Assembly (NCBI GenBank): GCA_037178675.1
Contig: JAYMGJ010000815.1
Span: 1 to 30,413, forward strand
DNA from: Scleroderma bovista
Taxonomy: Eukaryota > Basidiomycota > Agaricomycetes > Boletales > Sclerodermataceae
Length of the DNA stretch: 30,413 bases
Direction of reading: 5' to 3'
The position numbers and the translations under genes are program-made. Below the pieces are notes generated by a model. That model worked only from the letters and a program-made list of their open reading frames with translations. It made no database searches and was not told where the DNA came from. Of the stretch, positions 10,534 through 20,837 are shown piece after piece (within the stretch, counting starts at the first letter, position 1; every line of letters starts with the position of its first letter).

Positions 10534-10816
10534 TGTTGGAGATAAACAGACTGTTATGGTTTGTTTATATACTTACATAAGCATAAAGCGCACATACAGT
10601 AGAGTCTATTACCATAGTCCCTCAGTAGCTTGCCAGACTACTGAGGGTGAGTACCATCTACTAACCACCACATACACATACTGATACCTTGTAGTTACCC
10701 TACAGGTATATACTAATATATAGTAGCTTGCCAGCATACTGAGGTTACCCTACAGGTCTCCTCCTTTTCCCTTCCTTAGGCTAGACCTTCCCTGTGCAGA
10801 CCACCACCTTTCTATA
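10534..10816 (+). mobile_element. Solo-LTR-like insertion, long form
   Basis: 283-bp relative of 9500-9683 with the same TGTTGGAG start and TTTCTATA end. It is flanked by GTTTA on both sides (10529-10533 and 10817-10821), again a 5-bp target duplication. It carries about 100 bp more than the short form, lying between two copies of AGTAGCTTGCCAG (about 10624 and 10721). The short form is what a deletion between those direct repeats would leave. It is inserted within ACCAGTA-type repeat sequence. Confidence 0.7.
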
Positions 10817-10821
10817 GTTTA

Positions 10822-11474
10822 GGCTGGTGGTAACCATCTGACCAGTAGTTTGGTACCGGCTGATGATATGGATACCGGTATTGTTTTGGTTGGTGTTAAA
10901 CAATACCATGCTGGCAGAATGCTGCCCGGTGATACTCTCACAAGAAGAGCACTGACAAGTAATAACCATACCAATATTATATTGTAACAACAGACCAAGT
11001 ACTGGCAGATGATGGTCATGCTGGTATTGCACTTGCTGGTAATGACTACACCAGTGTACATACCAGTCATGATCATACCGGCTGTGCTATAAGACAAGCC
11101 CACTCAAGCTAATCAAAGGTATGAGTACATTGTTAGTATACTATGGTAAGCCAACCACCATGGGAAGATCATACTTGGTGTGCACTGACCGGTCATCATT
11201 ATGCCAGTAGTGTGCTGACCAGGATTCATCATCCAGTACTATCCAATGTCGGGTGACAAATATGAACTAGTAATGCATCACATGATAATATTGGCAATGG
11301 TACAGAATAATTATAAGTAAAGAAATGGGCCATTGGCCTCACTGACCGGTGCTAAGCATACAAGTAGATCACTTACACACCATTTAATCATAGCCATGCA
11401 CGCGAATATATTTTTACACAAACAAAGGATACTAATTGTACTACAAATACATAGTTTGTGGCAATGAAACAAAA
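10822..11474. other. No gene; dispersed ACCAGTA/TACCGGT words
   Basis: Low-complexity sequence with scattered, diverged words such as TGACCAGTAG, ATACCGGTATTG and GACTACACCAGTGTACATACCAG. It is probably an eroded part of the 30-bp minisatellite family. No coding signal was seen on either strand. It may hold the 3' flank of the minus-strand gene that ends at 11475. Confidence 0.45.
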
Positions 11475-13871
11475 TTAGTCCTTATGTGAGGAGTCCCCGC
11501 CTCCTTCACCCATCGCAACAGCTGGTTGCTCTGATGCCGGAGTATCAACATCTTGAGGTTCTGGTGCAGGGGGAGTGATGGTAATGATGGGGGATGACTG
11601 AATCCCCATGGTAACAGCAGGTGTCAGGTCCACTTTTTTCGGTCTGTCAGTGGAGGCTGTTGAAATATCCATGTCCAAGGTCTCTAGAGGGACACAGGCT
11701 GGAATTGCAGATACCTGGTGGTCAGTACCAGCACTGGGACCTGGAGTGTCACCTGCACCATTCAAAACATGAATTCGAGGGATCGGAAAACAAAAGCACC
11801 AACCTGCAGGTAGATCTAACAATGCCCAGATGGATGGGGAAACATTGGGATATTGAGAATGTTCAGAAGGCAGAGATCCATGCATACCAGGTAGAGGACA
11901 TTTGACTGGAGAAGGTACTGCAGGGTCACGGAGTGCAGGAGTAGTGGGGAACTGGTCTTTGCACATGGCTTCCACAAGTTCCCAGAGTGTCTCCAGCTCC
12001 TCCTGGTTCTGCTCCAACTCCACCCTCATCCTTGCATTATCTCTCTTCAGAAGGACAATGTCCTCCTTGGTATCCTCCTTCATCCTTGCAATATCCTTCT
12101 TGAGAAGGAAGACCTCCTCCTCCACATCCTGCAACCGCTCACCCTTGGTCATGCCAGATGTCACAACAGCAGATGGGGTCGTCGGAGGGTCAGTGGCAGA
12201 TGCTGCACAGGTTGAGGCAACACTGGTATTGCAGGACTTTGATTTGGGCAACAATGAAGGTGTTTGAATATAAACTTCAAAACCTGGTCAGCGATTTGAA
12301 TGCAAGGATACAAAGCATGGATGATACTCACCTTTGCCTGAGGACCTTTCAACCTGTCCTGCCTTGGCCTTCAATGGTCCAGGAGTAGGGTGGATGCTGG
12401 ATGACTGTTGTCGCTTTGCTGGCTGTGGGGTGACATCAGGGGCGATCTCCGATGGAACCCTGGAAGGGGATCAATGTTGCCGGGTTGTGGTCGGGGCTGC
12501 CTCAGATGGAATCCTGGAAGGGGACCAACGTCACTGGGTTGTGGTTGTGGCTGCCTCAGATGGGGCCCGAGATCGGGCATGAAGCCTGTCTGTCAAACTG
12601 CACTTCATCTTTACCTTGTTGCAGTTTAAGCAAGCCTGACCTGGCTTTACCAAGCACATTTTGTCACCCTTCTGACATTGATTGCACTGATCCTCCAGTG
12701 GAACAGGGCCAAATCCTACCAGTGCAAGGAATGATGCTTTTGGTTGAGTGGGGTTGACCAGTGGCATATCATGATCTTCCTTGCTGTCAATGGTAGGTGC
12801 AGACTTAATACGTGGCATGTGTCCTCAAGATTTACTCTGATTCTGATTTGATGCACTGGCTGGTTGGGAAAGAGACCATCCTCTGGCCTGCTCTCCACCG
12901 GCCTGCTCGTTGTCTACATTCTGAGTTGATCAGTGCCTGACTTCATTGTATCAATGGTACCTCACTTACCCAATTTCCCCCCAGTGATCTTGCTCTGTGA
13001 TTCTCCATCCACTTCCACTTGCATTTGCACTTCCTTCTCCTTCCCCTTCTTTGACTGCATGGTCACTTGGGACTGAGATCAGCGTCTTACCACCGGGCCA
13101 CCACCATCCTGCTTGTCTGCACATTACCTTTATCAGAAAACACCTTCATGTCAATCCAACAGTCATATTGCTTACCAGACATCCCCTTGTTTATGTTACC
13201 TTGTGGATCTTCCACTACCTTTGCTTTCTCCTTGCCTTTCTTAGATGGACTGGCTGGCTGGGATTGGGACCAGCGTTCTGCCAACTCTCCACCACTCTCC
13301 TTGGTTCCTGCACCTTGGCTCTTCAGAACAGAAATCAATTGTGATTATAAATGTGGTGTGCTCACCTAATTTCCCACTATCCATGTCTTCATTTCTATCC
13401 TTCTCCTTTCCTTTCACCTGCATTACTGGTGTTGTTGTTGGTGCAGGAGGAACTGGCAGGGCAGGCTCCTGGAGATTGTACCATGGGTGATCCTCAATGT
13501 CTTTGTCCTTTGCCTGATGGATGCACTCCCAAGGTGGCCATTTCTTTGCCTCAAGAAGTGAGTCGGGGCTCACCATGAAGGCATTGGCTGTGATGACATG
13601 GATCAGGATTGCAAAGCTGGCTGGCAACTCATCTACAATGGCAGTTACCTCTTTCTGTGGGATTGATGGGTGCAGATATCAAACTATGTACTAATAACTC
13701 AAGCCTATCCCACACAACCTGTGTTGTTTCCTTCCAGTATTCCGTAGTGCTATTATATTTGAGACCATTGGTATATTGCTGTATGACCTTGGCTGCATGG
13801 GTAACAATCGCCTTTGCATGGTCCTCACCGGTGCCGATGGAGGAGGTTAAGGCATTGGCTTGTGATGACAT
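11475..13871 (-). pseudogene. Zn2Cys6-like / coiled-coil protein of unknown function, four TGA stops
   Basis: Six exons on the minus strand: 13871-13692, 13654-13366, 13313-13176, 13116-12970, 12913-12332, 12283-11475. Introns are 37-59 bp, all GT-AG, and exons total 2145 bp, divisible by three. An additional in-frame 135-bp segment (11887-11753) has intron-like borders. The start ATG at 13871 gives MSSQANALTSSIG. Exon 2 has IEDHPWYNLQEPALPVPP. Exons 3-5 each begin with a related Gly/Ser/Gln/Lys-rich segment. Exon 5 carries cysteines spaced C-x2-C-x6-C-x7-C-x2-C-x6-C, the spacing of a Zn(II)2Cys6 binuclear cluster. Exon 6 holds a strong heptad coiled coil (VEEEVFLLKKDIARMKED onward), then a Pro/Thr-rich tail. 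Stops interrupt at 13079-13081, 12825-12827, 12531-12533 and 12471-12473. Function is unknown; a DNA-binding regulator is only a guess. Confidence 0.65.
12425..12560 (-). repeat. Tandem ~54-bp repeat inside exon 5
   Basis: Two to three copies of a unit reading, on the minus strand, CCCCTTCCAGG-TTCCATC, then GAGGCAGCCCCGACCACAAC. In the protein frame this yields repeated S-PSR-PSEAA-TTT segments. Two of the four premature TGA codons lie within it. Confidence 0.7.
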
Positions 13872-14537
13872 GGATAAAGGTTTTGCAGTTGAATGCAATG
13901 GGATTTGATGGGAGTGAATGTGGTGGAGGAAAGGCAAGGGAAATATGCCGGTATGGCCACTATATATTGTTGAAAATGATTACATAACATATTCCCATGT
14001 ATTGTGCACAATGGTCCAATACAAATTATGATATGCAGACAAAAAGCAAGATAAGCAGAACACATGTAAAATCAATAACCGGTTGCTTCAGTGCCACAAA
14101 CACACACTGGTGAATTCAATTGGTCGCTGGTAATCATATGTACCATGATAAAAAACTGGTGGATGAAAGGTATTCAAGATATGATCATGAATAGTAGTGA
14201 TTAACACAATTCGCACATGACGATGTGGTGGAACCAGTGACCAGTCCTTGCTTGGCTGTTGGTACCTGAACCGGACCAGTGGTCATTTGGGGTAATTGAT
14301 TATATAATACACCTTGGTGTTATTGCCCTTGACCCAGTTGTTCACATCCTATTTGTTCTACTCTCACCAAACACAATTACATTGATGGATACCAAACATT
14401 CAACAAAATGTGTAAGGTTCTCGTCAACAAGACAGGTGAAGCACTGTAAGTCGCAATAATTTTCCATTGATATGTGACAAACTATTGTAGTCATTCAACC
14501 TTCATCCGGTGGAAGTTCATGCCCCAGTTCACTCACC
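13872..14537. other. No recognisable gene
   Basis: Probable 5' flank of the minus-strand Zn2Cys6-like gene. It has scattered ACCGGT and ACTGGTCA words related to the 10-kb repeats, and no open frame with domain or splice support. Confidence 0.45.
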
Positions 14538-14792
14538 ATGGTGGAGGAGGATGAGGATGCCATGTCAGTCAATGAGCAAAGTGCCGATGAAAGCTTCACA
14601 CCAGGTTCTGAACCCCCCATTGACTCCCCTGATTCATCCCCAACTCCTGAGCCCCCTCTCCACTCATTCTCCAAGGACACCGAATTCACCTGTGGGCTGG
14701 AATCAATAATCACTTTCTCTCCTATATTGGAAAGGTCTTGTTCCATCTCCCATGATATACACCTATATGGCACCACTTATGTCACCTATTAG
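14538..14792 (+). CDS. Small acidic hypothetical ORF
   Basis: An 84-codon ATG frame starting MVEEDEDAMSVNEQSADESF, followed by a Pro/Ser-rich stretch (PDSSPTPEPPLHSF) and a short C-terminus. The composition resembles the disordered acidic regions of transposon-encoded proteins, but there is no domain. The opposite strand is also open over most of it. It could be an exon of a lost gene or chance. Confidence 0.22.
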   Translation: MVEEDEDAMSVNEQSADESFTPGSEPPIDSPDSSPTPEPPLHSFSKDTEFTCGLESIITFSPILERSCSISHDIHLYGTTYVTY

Positions 14793-15516
14793 TGACGGGA
14801 CTGTACTGCTGTCCCCATACTAATTAGAGAGAAAGACCTACAACAGCCGACTTCAGTGATTACTACAGCACTCAGCAATGACTTGGGCAGGGCGAAAAAC
14901 AAGTCCCATGAGATAGTAGATAGTGTAGATAAGGTTATGTCAGCACAACTTGGACCAGACAGTGCGCTATTCCGGTCACGCCGCTGTCACGCACCAAACA
15001 GGTTTGGTACAGTGAACATGGAAGATAACGCCTATATCGAATGATCCTTATGCAAAGGATAAGCACGACGGACCCTCATCGTAGCCATCTATCGCACAAG
15101 AAGACTATCCTGACGTGAGAGATGAATGCCAATGCAGACAGTCATCTATCGCATGAGAACTGCCAAGAAGCAGAAGAAACTGAAGGAATAACATCAATTG
15201 TGGTATGAGAAAGGAATGCACACGTCTGCAGTCCAACTCCCATACCAGAACGATCAAAGAAGCCGAAGAATTGATGGAGAAATGAAGGAGAAAGAGAAGA
15301 AATGATTTTGAGCACCCAAATGTCATTTTTAGGCACCCAGTGCTGGCATTCCGATATTTTGAATAGCTCCATCGTTTCTGAAGCTATCAGGCACATGACT
15401 ATACCATCAGAGAGCCTAGAACGTGGTCTATCTGCCTGTCAAGTTCCGACGCAAATCTGTTCATTTCCCACGGAGATATTCCCCCCGCAATCCAGACATT
15501 TGCTTCATCGCTCACT
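14793..15516. other. No recognisable gene
   Basis: Contains a 62-codon frame (14856-15044, with LGRAKNKSHEIVDSVDKV) and overlapping short frames on both strands. None has a domain or convincing splice sites. CATCTATCGCA-AGAA recurs at about 15088 and 15145, a local duplication. Confidence 0.35.
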
Positions 15517-15909
15517 ATGGAGTCCGTATTTTCTCTGGATCATTTCTCCGCTATTGCTGCAGATCTTCACTATGTCCTGCTCTTAGGACAGCCTCTCCCA
15601 GAGTTCCCATGCACTGCCTGGCACATATCTTCCCAGCCTGCTCCCTCAGTCCCTCTTGTTCTTGGTCAGTGCATTCTCCTCGTCAGTCCTGCATCAAGGA
15701 CATACTTTGGTCATCTTAGGTCTATTGTCAAGCTTGAGAAGTCTTCTCTGGTCATCTCTGTGTCCCCTGAGCCCTCAGCCTATGGTCCCTTCCTCCCAGA
15801 TACTTGCCATGTCCATCTTCCTCTGTTGTTCATCTCGCTTCCCTGGATGCGTCGAATTCAGTATTCTATCCACTTCCCTACTTTCAGACGACATCCCCCA
15901 GCACCATGA
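15517..15909 (+). CDS. Hypothetical ORF, hydrophobic/proline-rich
   Basis: A 130-codon ATG frame: MESVFSLDHFSAIAADLHYV at the start, LVLGQCILLVSPASRTYFGH in the middle and LLFISLPWMRR near the end. No known domain or clear transmembrane architecture. It lies just upstream of an LTR-like promoter region, so it may be an accessory frame or remnant of a retroelement. Overlapping frames in other phases are also open, which lowers confidence. Confidence 0.28.
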   Translation: MESVFSLDHFSAIAADLHYVLLLGQPLPEFPCTAWHISSQPAPSVPLVLGQCILLVSPASRTYFGHLRSIVKLEKSSLVISVSPEPSAYGPFLPDTCHVHLPLLFISLPWMRRIQYSIHFPTFRRHPPAP

Positions 15910-16159
15910 CAGTAATGCACCCACTTTATAGTGCTATTAGGAAGAAGAACCCTCTCTCGTTCTTTCCCAGAAGAGAGCTCGTCAAGGGAGCCCATGGTTG
16001 CGCTTCAGTGGCGCTAGAACACATGCACTATACCTTAGTGTATGCTGACCCCCCAAAAAGACCTCTGGACCCCTGGTACCCTTCTTGTGGCTGTTTTGTC
16101 TCGGATCAATCCCCCTATTTATCTCAGATCTTCCCCATTGTTGTCCCATCAAATTCTTG

Positions 16160-17083
16160 ATGGTACACAGCCCCCCATCAAACTTCTTAGGCTGTGCATC
16201 AATGACTCCTTCTGCTGTGCAGTGACTCATCCCTTGCTTACTGATGCTCTCTTGTCATCAGTATTACTCTATCCCTTTCGCATTTTTGGTATATTACTCA
16301 GCTGATGGCTCACTCCCTTACCAATCAATCTTGTCATGCAGCTTACTCATTCCTTTACTCAGCAGCTTATTCATGCTTCCTATGCTTACTCATTCCTGCT
16401 TATCCCTTGCTTACTGATCACTTACAAACCCCTTACAAAGCTCTTACCAATCCCTTACCAATCCTTGACAAATTCTGCTTACTCCCTTCTCTTTTTGTAC
16501 TTTAATGCTGTGCCCCCCCATGTATTTAAACCCCTGGGCTCAGCCCAGTGAGGAGAGACCCAATTGCACAAAATTATCCCCCTCTCAGACTCTCTCAGTC
16601 AGTATCCCCTCAGCTCTTTGAGTCTTGTAGGCTTCAGTGAAGGTCTAAAGGCTCTAATATCTCAAGTTTATTCAATCCATTCAAGTCCAAGTATTTCTCT
16701 AGGCTCAAGCGGAGTCTAGCCAGTCAATCCTTCATCTCTCATTGCTTCTGGATGTCAGGAGCCCCCTTGCCCCTTTGCTGCACCAACCTCTAGGTGTAGT
16801 ATTGCTACTTCAGTCCCAGTCACCTCAATCCCCGCTTTGACACTTCCTAGGCTTTAGGAAGAGTCCAGACCCCTATCCCCTTCGTCATCTATTGCTCCTG
16901 TACCCCAGGAGTATCCTGCATCATCGTCTGCATCACCCTGTTGGTGTAGATCCCCTTCCCCCCTCCTCAGCACATCCTCTCTGGACACCACAGAGGTAAA
17001 CCACCACTCACACATTTTCGTAGTCCTTTGTTGGTGTTGTGTTTGGGTTATTACTCCAACCCAAATCCACACTTTGACTCACA
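16160..17083 (+). mobile_element. Possible LTR / retroelement promoter remnant
   Basis: A pyrimidine-rich region with repeated CTTACTCATTCCT words (16330-16400). A TATA-like TATTTAAA (about 16521) is followed by a GAGGAGAGACCCAATTGC-type leader, then CTCTCAGACTCTCTCAGTC and CAAGTTTATTCAATCCATTC. This order (TATA box, short leader, CT-rich tract) is what fungal Gypsy-type LTRs show. It would end near TTTGACTCACA (17083). No target duplication or partner LTR is visible, so the boundaries are guesses. Confidence 0.35.
16518..16530 (+). promoter_or_regulatory. TATA-like box
   Basis: TGTATTTAAACCC in a pyrimidine-rich context, followed at 25-40 bp by GGAGAGACCC. It is a plausible core promoter of the LTR-like region. 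There is no downstream gene in proper frame to support use. Confidence 0.35.
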
Positions 17084-17084
17084 G

Positions 17085-17500
17085 CGAGCGGGTCAGCGTG
17101 GCAATGCTGAGCACCGTGATGATGGTGGGTGTGCTGACACATGGCAGGCTGCTAGTGCAGTGGATGAAGATACCAACAAACTGGCATCTTCCTTGCTGCC
17201 TGTAGACATGGCATCATATTGACATGTGCAGAAATGGTGCACAGTGGAGAGCTGTATGTGTCCAAACGTAATGTCAAGCTCATTGTTGCTGACTAGTTTT
17301 CATAGCGCCAAGTATCCCCTCGCAACAATCAGCAAACTTATTAGTGTGCATGGTAAGGATCAGGCAATTGGAAGTGACATCGGGTGCAGTCTTTCTGCCA
17401 CCCTAGCTGCGTGCTCAATTGCACAGATGGGGAGGGCTGTGAACATGCAACTCGTCGTGAATGCATTTCATGGCCATGCACATGTCTCAAATATGTATGT
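17085..17500 (+). pseudogene. KDZ (Kyakuja-Dileera-Zisupton) transposase fragment
   Basis: One reading frame runs through CADTWQAASAVDEDTNK, then MASY-stop-HV, then AKYPLATISKLISVHGKD, SDIGCSLSATLAAC and NAFHGHAH. In KDZ transposases the C-x-x-x-W block, an ACRHG motif, AKYPLA, YDIGC (a catalytic aspartate) and NAFHG occur in this order, so the identification is good. The TGA at 17220-17222 falls where the family has the Arg of ACRHG. Similarity ends after NAFHGHAH at an abrupt junction. The N-terminal region and the C-terminal half of the nuclease are missing. Confidence 0.72.
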
Positions 17501-17585
17501 ACCTTTTCTTTCTTTTCTCGAGCCGCTGTACAATATGGCAGAGCATTATTGACAAATCCGACCAGCACGACCCACACTTACCTCA

Positions 17586-18011
17586 TTCACGGCACAAGTT
17601 GTCATAAATAAGCTTGTGCATGAGGCAGAGGATGTCATTCATCCAAGCAGTGGTCTACATACTAGCCATGGCTCGCAACTCTGCTGGGCAGATCTCAGCT
17701 CAACGACCATAGCCTCTGTCACCGATATAATACGAAAACATCAACCACTGACCTGGCAATACATTACTACTATATGCAGGCGCCCACCCCGCAAACGGAA
17801 CAGAGTTATTGCACTACAGAAGTATTGTCCAGTAACAGGCGTTACATCAGGAAAATGTAAAGGTCCTGATATAACCAGCCAGACCTTACAAGGACATGCC
17901 AACATGGTACAAGTGGATAATTACTTAGATAAGATTATCTTTGCTGATCAGGCTAGTATCATGAATGATGATTTAATGCCAGAAAGATGGTTCAATGTTG
18001 AGGCTATATAA
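17586..18011 (+). pseudogene. DUF6589-like N-terminal fragment
   Basis: The frame from 17586 reads FTAQVVINKLVHEAEDVIHP, SSGLHTS, then LSSTTIASVTDIIRKHQPLT followed by WQYITTIC. This is the pattern of the N-terminal part of DUF6589 proteins (E-x-x-x-L, then an I/V-rich helix, then PxLW). DUF6589 proteins are abundant in Agaricomycetes and often lie among transposons. The frame continues to a stop at 18009-18011, but after about 17850 it no longer resembles the family, and the conserved core is absent. A degenerate fragment; the assignment is tentative. Confidence 0.42.
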
Positions 18012-18434
18012 CTGCTGGTTAACTTTTTGTGACTATGTCAGCCATTATCATCCAACAATCAGCCTGACTATCAATGATAATGTGTGCAAAATAATTCTAT
18101 TGCTCTGATAATGGAATATCTGCAAATGACATTGTGTCATCATATGGTTATTTAATGACATTCACTGACCAGACCATATCATCCAATACTCAGCCTGACA
18201 TCTGATGATACATGGCTATCAGGCAATCATCAAAGTGATGATATTTTTAACATGATGGGTCATAAGTGGTCATTTATCACCATGGACTGGTCTGCATGCT
18301 AAGTCAATGACAACTGGTTCTCAGTGGTAATCACTAAGAAGATTGATCATAACCTGCTAAAATTTTATCAACTGGTATCATTCAGGTCAGGGCCTATCTT
18401 CCCAGTCTTCATCACTTCATGGTATGTTGAGCTA
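18012..18434. other. No recognisable gene
   Basis: AT-rich sequence with words such as CATATCATCCAA and CAGCCTGAC repeated around 18045-18200. No coding signal. Confidence 0.4.
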
Positions 18435-18706
18435 GGTATTTATCAATGGGGGACTAAGCACATGGAAGGTAGTATTAAAGTACAACAAGCAGCCACTGTT
18501 ATCACCACCAGCACTGGCATTGCCACCTTCAGAACCTGGACCTGTAACTCCATCGGTGTTCCGCATCCAAGTATCCAAGATATACCCAACTCCCAAGCCA
18601 GAAGTTCCATTGAGAAGTTGATGGATATAAGATCCGTGCTGCTGTGAGCGGCGGATAGGTTGGCCATTTTGGTCTTCGAGTCGGAAAAGGTAGTAGAAGA
18701 GATCCC
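18435..18706 (-). pseudogene. Exon-like open segment of unknown gene
   Basis: On the minus strand a frame without an ATG stays open for about 90 codons after an ACATTAG acceptor-like site. It reads DLFYYLFRLEDQNGQPIRR, GSYIHQLLNGTSGLGVGYIL and GGNASAGGDNSGCLLYFNTT, and ends at a TAG (18432-18434). Composition and length suggest a real terminal exon, perhaps of a retroelement protein, but I recognise no domain. Overlapping frames on both strands are also open. Confidence 0.28.
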
Positions 18707-18719
18707 CTAATGTCCAGTT

Positions 18720-19509
18720 GTGTCATATCCATACTTTTCCCAGTCGCAACTCCGGTCTAACCCTGGCCCGCCTGACCTCTCCTTAGGCATTGACACAACT
18801 CTGGAGCTAGTCCGGCCATCTCCAGCCTCATAGCTGCACTCCAGCTCAACTCCGGTCACTACGTCCATCTCCACCTCAAGACTAACCCCTGTCTTCCTCT
18901 AGACACATCTGCGGTCTAACTCTGTCATGTCGAACCTGTACCTACCACTTGTCGCTACTCCGGTTTCAGTCCGGCCACTCCCTTGGTCTTGTCTGCAACA
19001 TAGCCCAACTCCGGCTGGTACATCCAACTCCGGCTCAGGTCTGCTCCTGTTCCACTCCGCTTCCCCTGATAGGTCCACCAATGGCCTTGGACATTTCCAT
19101 GTCCAACTCCGGACCTTCCTCTGGCTACTCCGCCCTTCCTCCAGCTGTACACTCCCTCCGCTCATACACTCCCTCTGCTCTTGCACTTCCTCCGGTTGTA
19201 CACTCCCTCCGCTCATACACTCCCTCTGCTCTTGCACTTCCTCCGGTTGTGCACTTCCTCCGGTCCCACTTCCTCCGGTCCTGGACATCGCTCTGGACTT
19301 AACATTAGTTAAGTCCACCTCCAACCCTTACTTGTCCTCTTCCGACCTAGTTCCCTTTACCTACTTGTCCCTGCTTTTTCTCCGTCGTCCCTGTATCTCT
19401 AGTTCCCCGTGTCTGCTCCCGCTCCGGTTTATTTTCCTGTACCTGCTTTATTTTCCTGTCCATTTCTGCTCCATCCCTTGTCCCAACTAAGGTGTTTACT
19501 TGTCACCGT
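18720..19509. repeat. CTCCGG-rich repeat block, left part
   Basis: Pyrimidine-rich sequence with CAACTCCGG recurring about every 50-100 bp (18750, 18850, 19008, 19026, 19104 and others). The block resumes after the inserted element at 21034 with AACTCCGG at 21178 and 22030, so it was a single unit before insertion. Long open frames here are repeat by-products. It may be a large LTR or a non-coding retroelement, but termini were not found. Confidence 0.6.
19144..19250 (+). repeat. 51-bp tandem repeat
   Basis: Two nearly identical 51-bp units (TGTACACTCCCTCCGCTCAT and then ACACTCCCTCTGCTC, TTGCACTTCCTCCGG), followed by shortened derivatives up to about 19290. Confidence 0.9.
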
Positions 19510-19514
19510 ATATA

Positions 19515-19710
19515 TGTCAGAATATATGGCCGCTACGTGGCAAACTCACAAGACTATGATTTATAGTTATTAGTTTTGATATATTAACTGCTCTACCTAC
19601 AAGATAAATAGCTCGTAGTTGTACCCTGTATACTCATCGCGTTTGGACCTGGTTCGCACCCATCCACCCATCGTGGTCACCCCGATCGACTCAGCGCGTG
19701 AATTCTAACA
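19515..19710 (+). repeat. 5' LTR
   Basis: 196 bp, TGTCAG to TTCTAACA. It differs from the 3' LTR only near the end (GCGCGTGAATT here, GCGTGCGAATT there). The truncated copy at 3403-3545 shares its 3' three-quarters. Confidence 0.95.
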
Positions 19711-19962
19711 CAAACGCGATATCCTTCGTCGTTGTGCGTGTTGTCTTGCAGCTGTTGACCCCCTGTTGTTGTCCGTTCTCGCTGTCGTATCGTCGTCGTA
19801 CTGTCGTTCTCTTGCCGTCGTAACCGCCATTTGGGGCCGAAGCCAAATCGTTGTCGTTGTCTCCGCCGTACCGTTTCCCCTGTCGAACCCCCGCTGTTAT
19901 CTGTTGCAGCCAAATCACCGCTGTCGTCACGTGTCACACATCACAGCCACAGATCTCGCGCC

Positions 19963-20754
19963 ATGCCAAACTCATCGCTGCACTTCGCGAACTTAAATGA
20001 ATCGAACTACGCTGAATGGTCGTTGTACATGCGATCTACCTTGATTAAGAAAGGTTTATGGAAAGTTGTTGAGGGATCAGAGACTCGCCCACTCGGCTCA
20101 CCCAATTCCAAAGCCGTCAAAGCATTTGAGCGCCGCCAAGCCGAAGCTCATGCTGAGATCGTCCTCCGCCTCGAACCGTCGCAGCTGCCGCACGCACACT
20201 CCACTGACCCCCATGTCCTCTGGGAAGAGCTCCAGCGCATGCACCGTGCCCAGGGCTTCGCCACGCGCATGACATTCCGTCGAAGGTTTAACACCATGAC
20301 TAAGCGTGCTGACCAATCGATGGGCAGTTGGATAGCTGATGTCCAGCAAGCCGTGTTCCGCTTGAAAGAAGTTGGATATATTGCTACGGATGAGGACAAG
20401 ATACTCGTCCTTACTCAAGGCCTCCCCCCGTCCTATGATCCATTCATTATCTCCCTCGACGCTGCCATTGCTAATGGTACTACTGCTGATAATGCCTCCA
20501 TCTCACTTGAGGTAGTCAAGGCACGCTTACTAAATGAAGAATCATGTCAGCGGGCCGCTCATCCGGTAACGAGCCCTGACCCTGTCGCCCTTGCTGTCAC
20601 CACTATTGCTCCGAAGCCGCGCCGCCCGCTCAAGCAGATCACCTGTTTCCACTGCGGAGAAAAAGGTCACTACCAGATCAATTGCCTGAAACGGAAAGTG
20701 GAAGAGAAGGGCACTGCCGCCGCCATCTTCAAAGAAGATGAACAGTCTTGGTGA
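19963..20754 (+). CDS. Copia-type Gag (UBN2-like domain and CCHC zinc knuckle)
   Basis: The likely start is the ATG at 19963 (MPNSSLHFANLNESNYAEWS), giving 263 residues. An upstream ATG at 19831 in the same frame would add 44 Arg/Pro/Ser-rich residues, but the CC before the 19963 ATG and the family start favour the shorter form. Residues 1-45 match the Copia gag N-terminal segment (LNESNYAEWSLYMRSTLIKK). Residues 60-190 form the UBN2/gag core (VLWEELQRMHRAQG, RRRFNTMTKRADQSMGSWI, ILVLTQGLPPSYDPFI). Near the C-terminus CFHCGEKGHYQINC is a canonical CX2CX4HX4C nucleic-acid-binding knuckle. It stops six residues after KEDEQSW would begin, with no protease or pol fusion. It is intact and probably packages element RNA. 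Confidence 0.9.
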   Translation: MPNSSLHFANLNESNYAEWSLYMRSTLIKKGLWKVVEGSETRPLGSPNSKAVKAFERRQAEAHAEIVLRLEPSQLPHAHSTDPHVLWEELQRMHRAQGFATRMTFRRRFNTMTKRADQSMGSWIADVQQAVFRLKEVGYIATDEDKILVLTQGLPPSYDPFIISLDAAIANGTTADNASISLEVVKARLLNEESCQRAAHPVTSPDPVALAVTTIAPKPRRPLKQITCFHCGEKGHYQINCLKRKVEEKGTAAAIFKEDEQSW

Positions 20755-20830
20755 AGTCGCGGGATATTTTCTCCTTTTTTGTTCTCGTGTCTCCCTGTTT
20801 CTTTCGTACTTACTGTCTTGTTTCGTTTGC

Positions 20831-20837
20831 GGGAGAG
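20831..20837 (+). promoter_or_regulatory. Polypurine tract
   Basis: GGGAGAG immediately before the 3' LTR, the position and composition of a plus-strand priming site for LTR-element reverse transcription. Confidence 0.7.

Noticed and set aside
18927..19490. 187-codon plus-strand frame and a 141-codon minus-strand frame
   Set aside because: They lie in the CTCCGG-rich block and its 51-bp repeats, and have low-complexity Ser/Leu/Pro/Cys composition and no domain.
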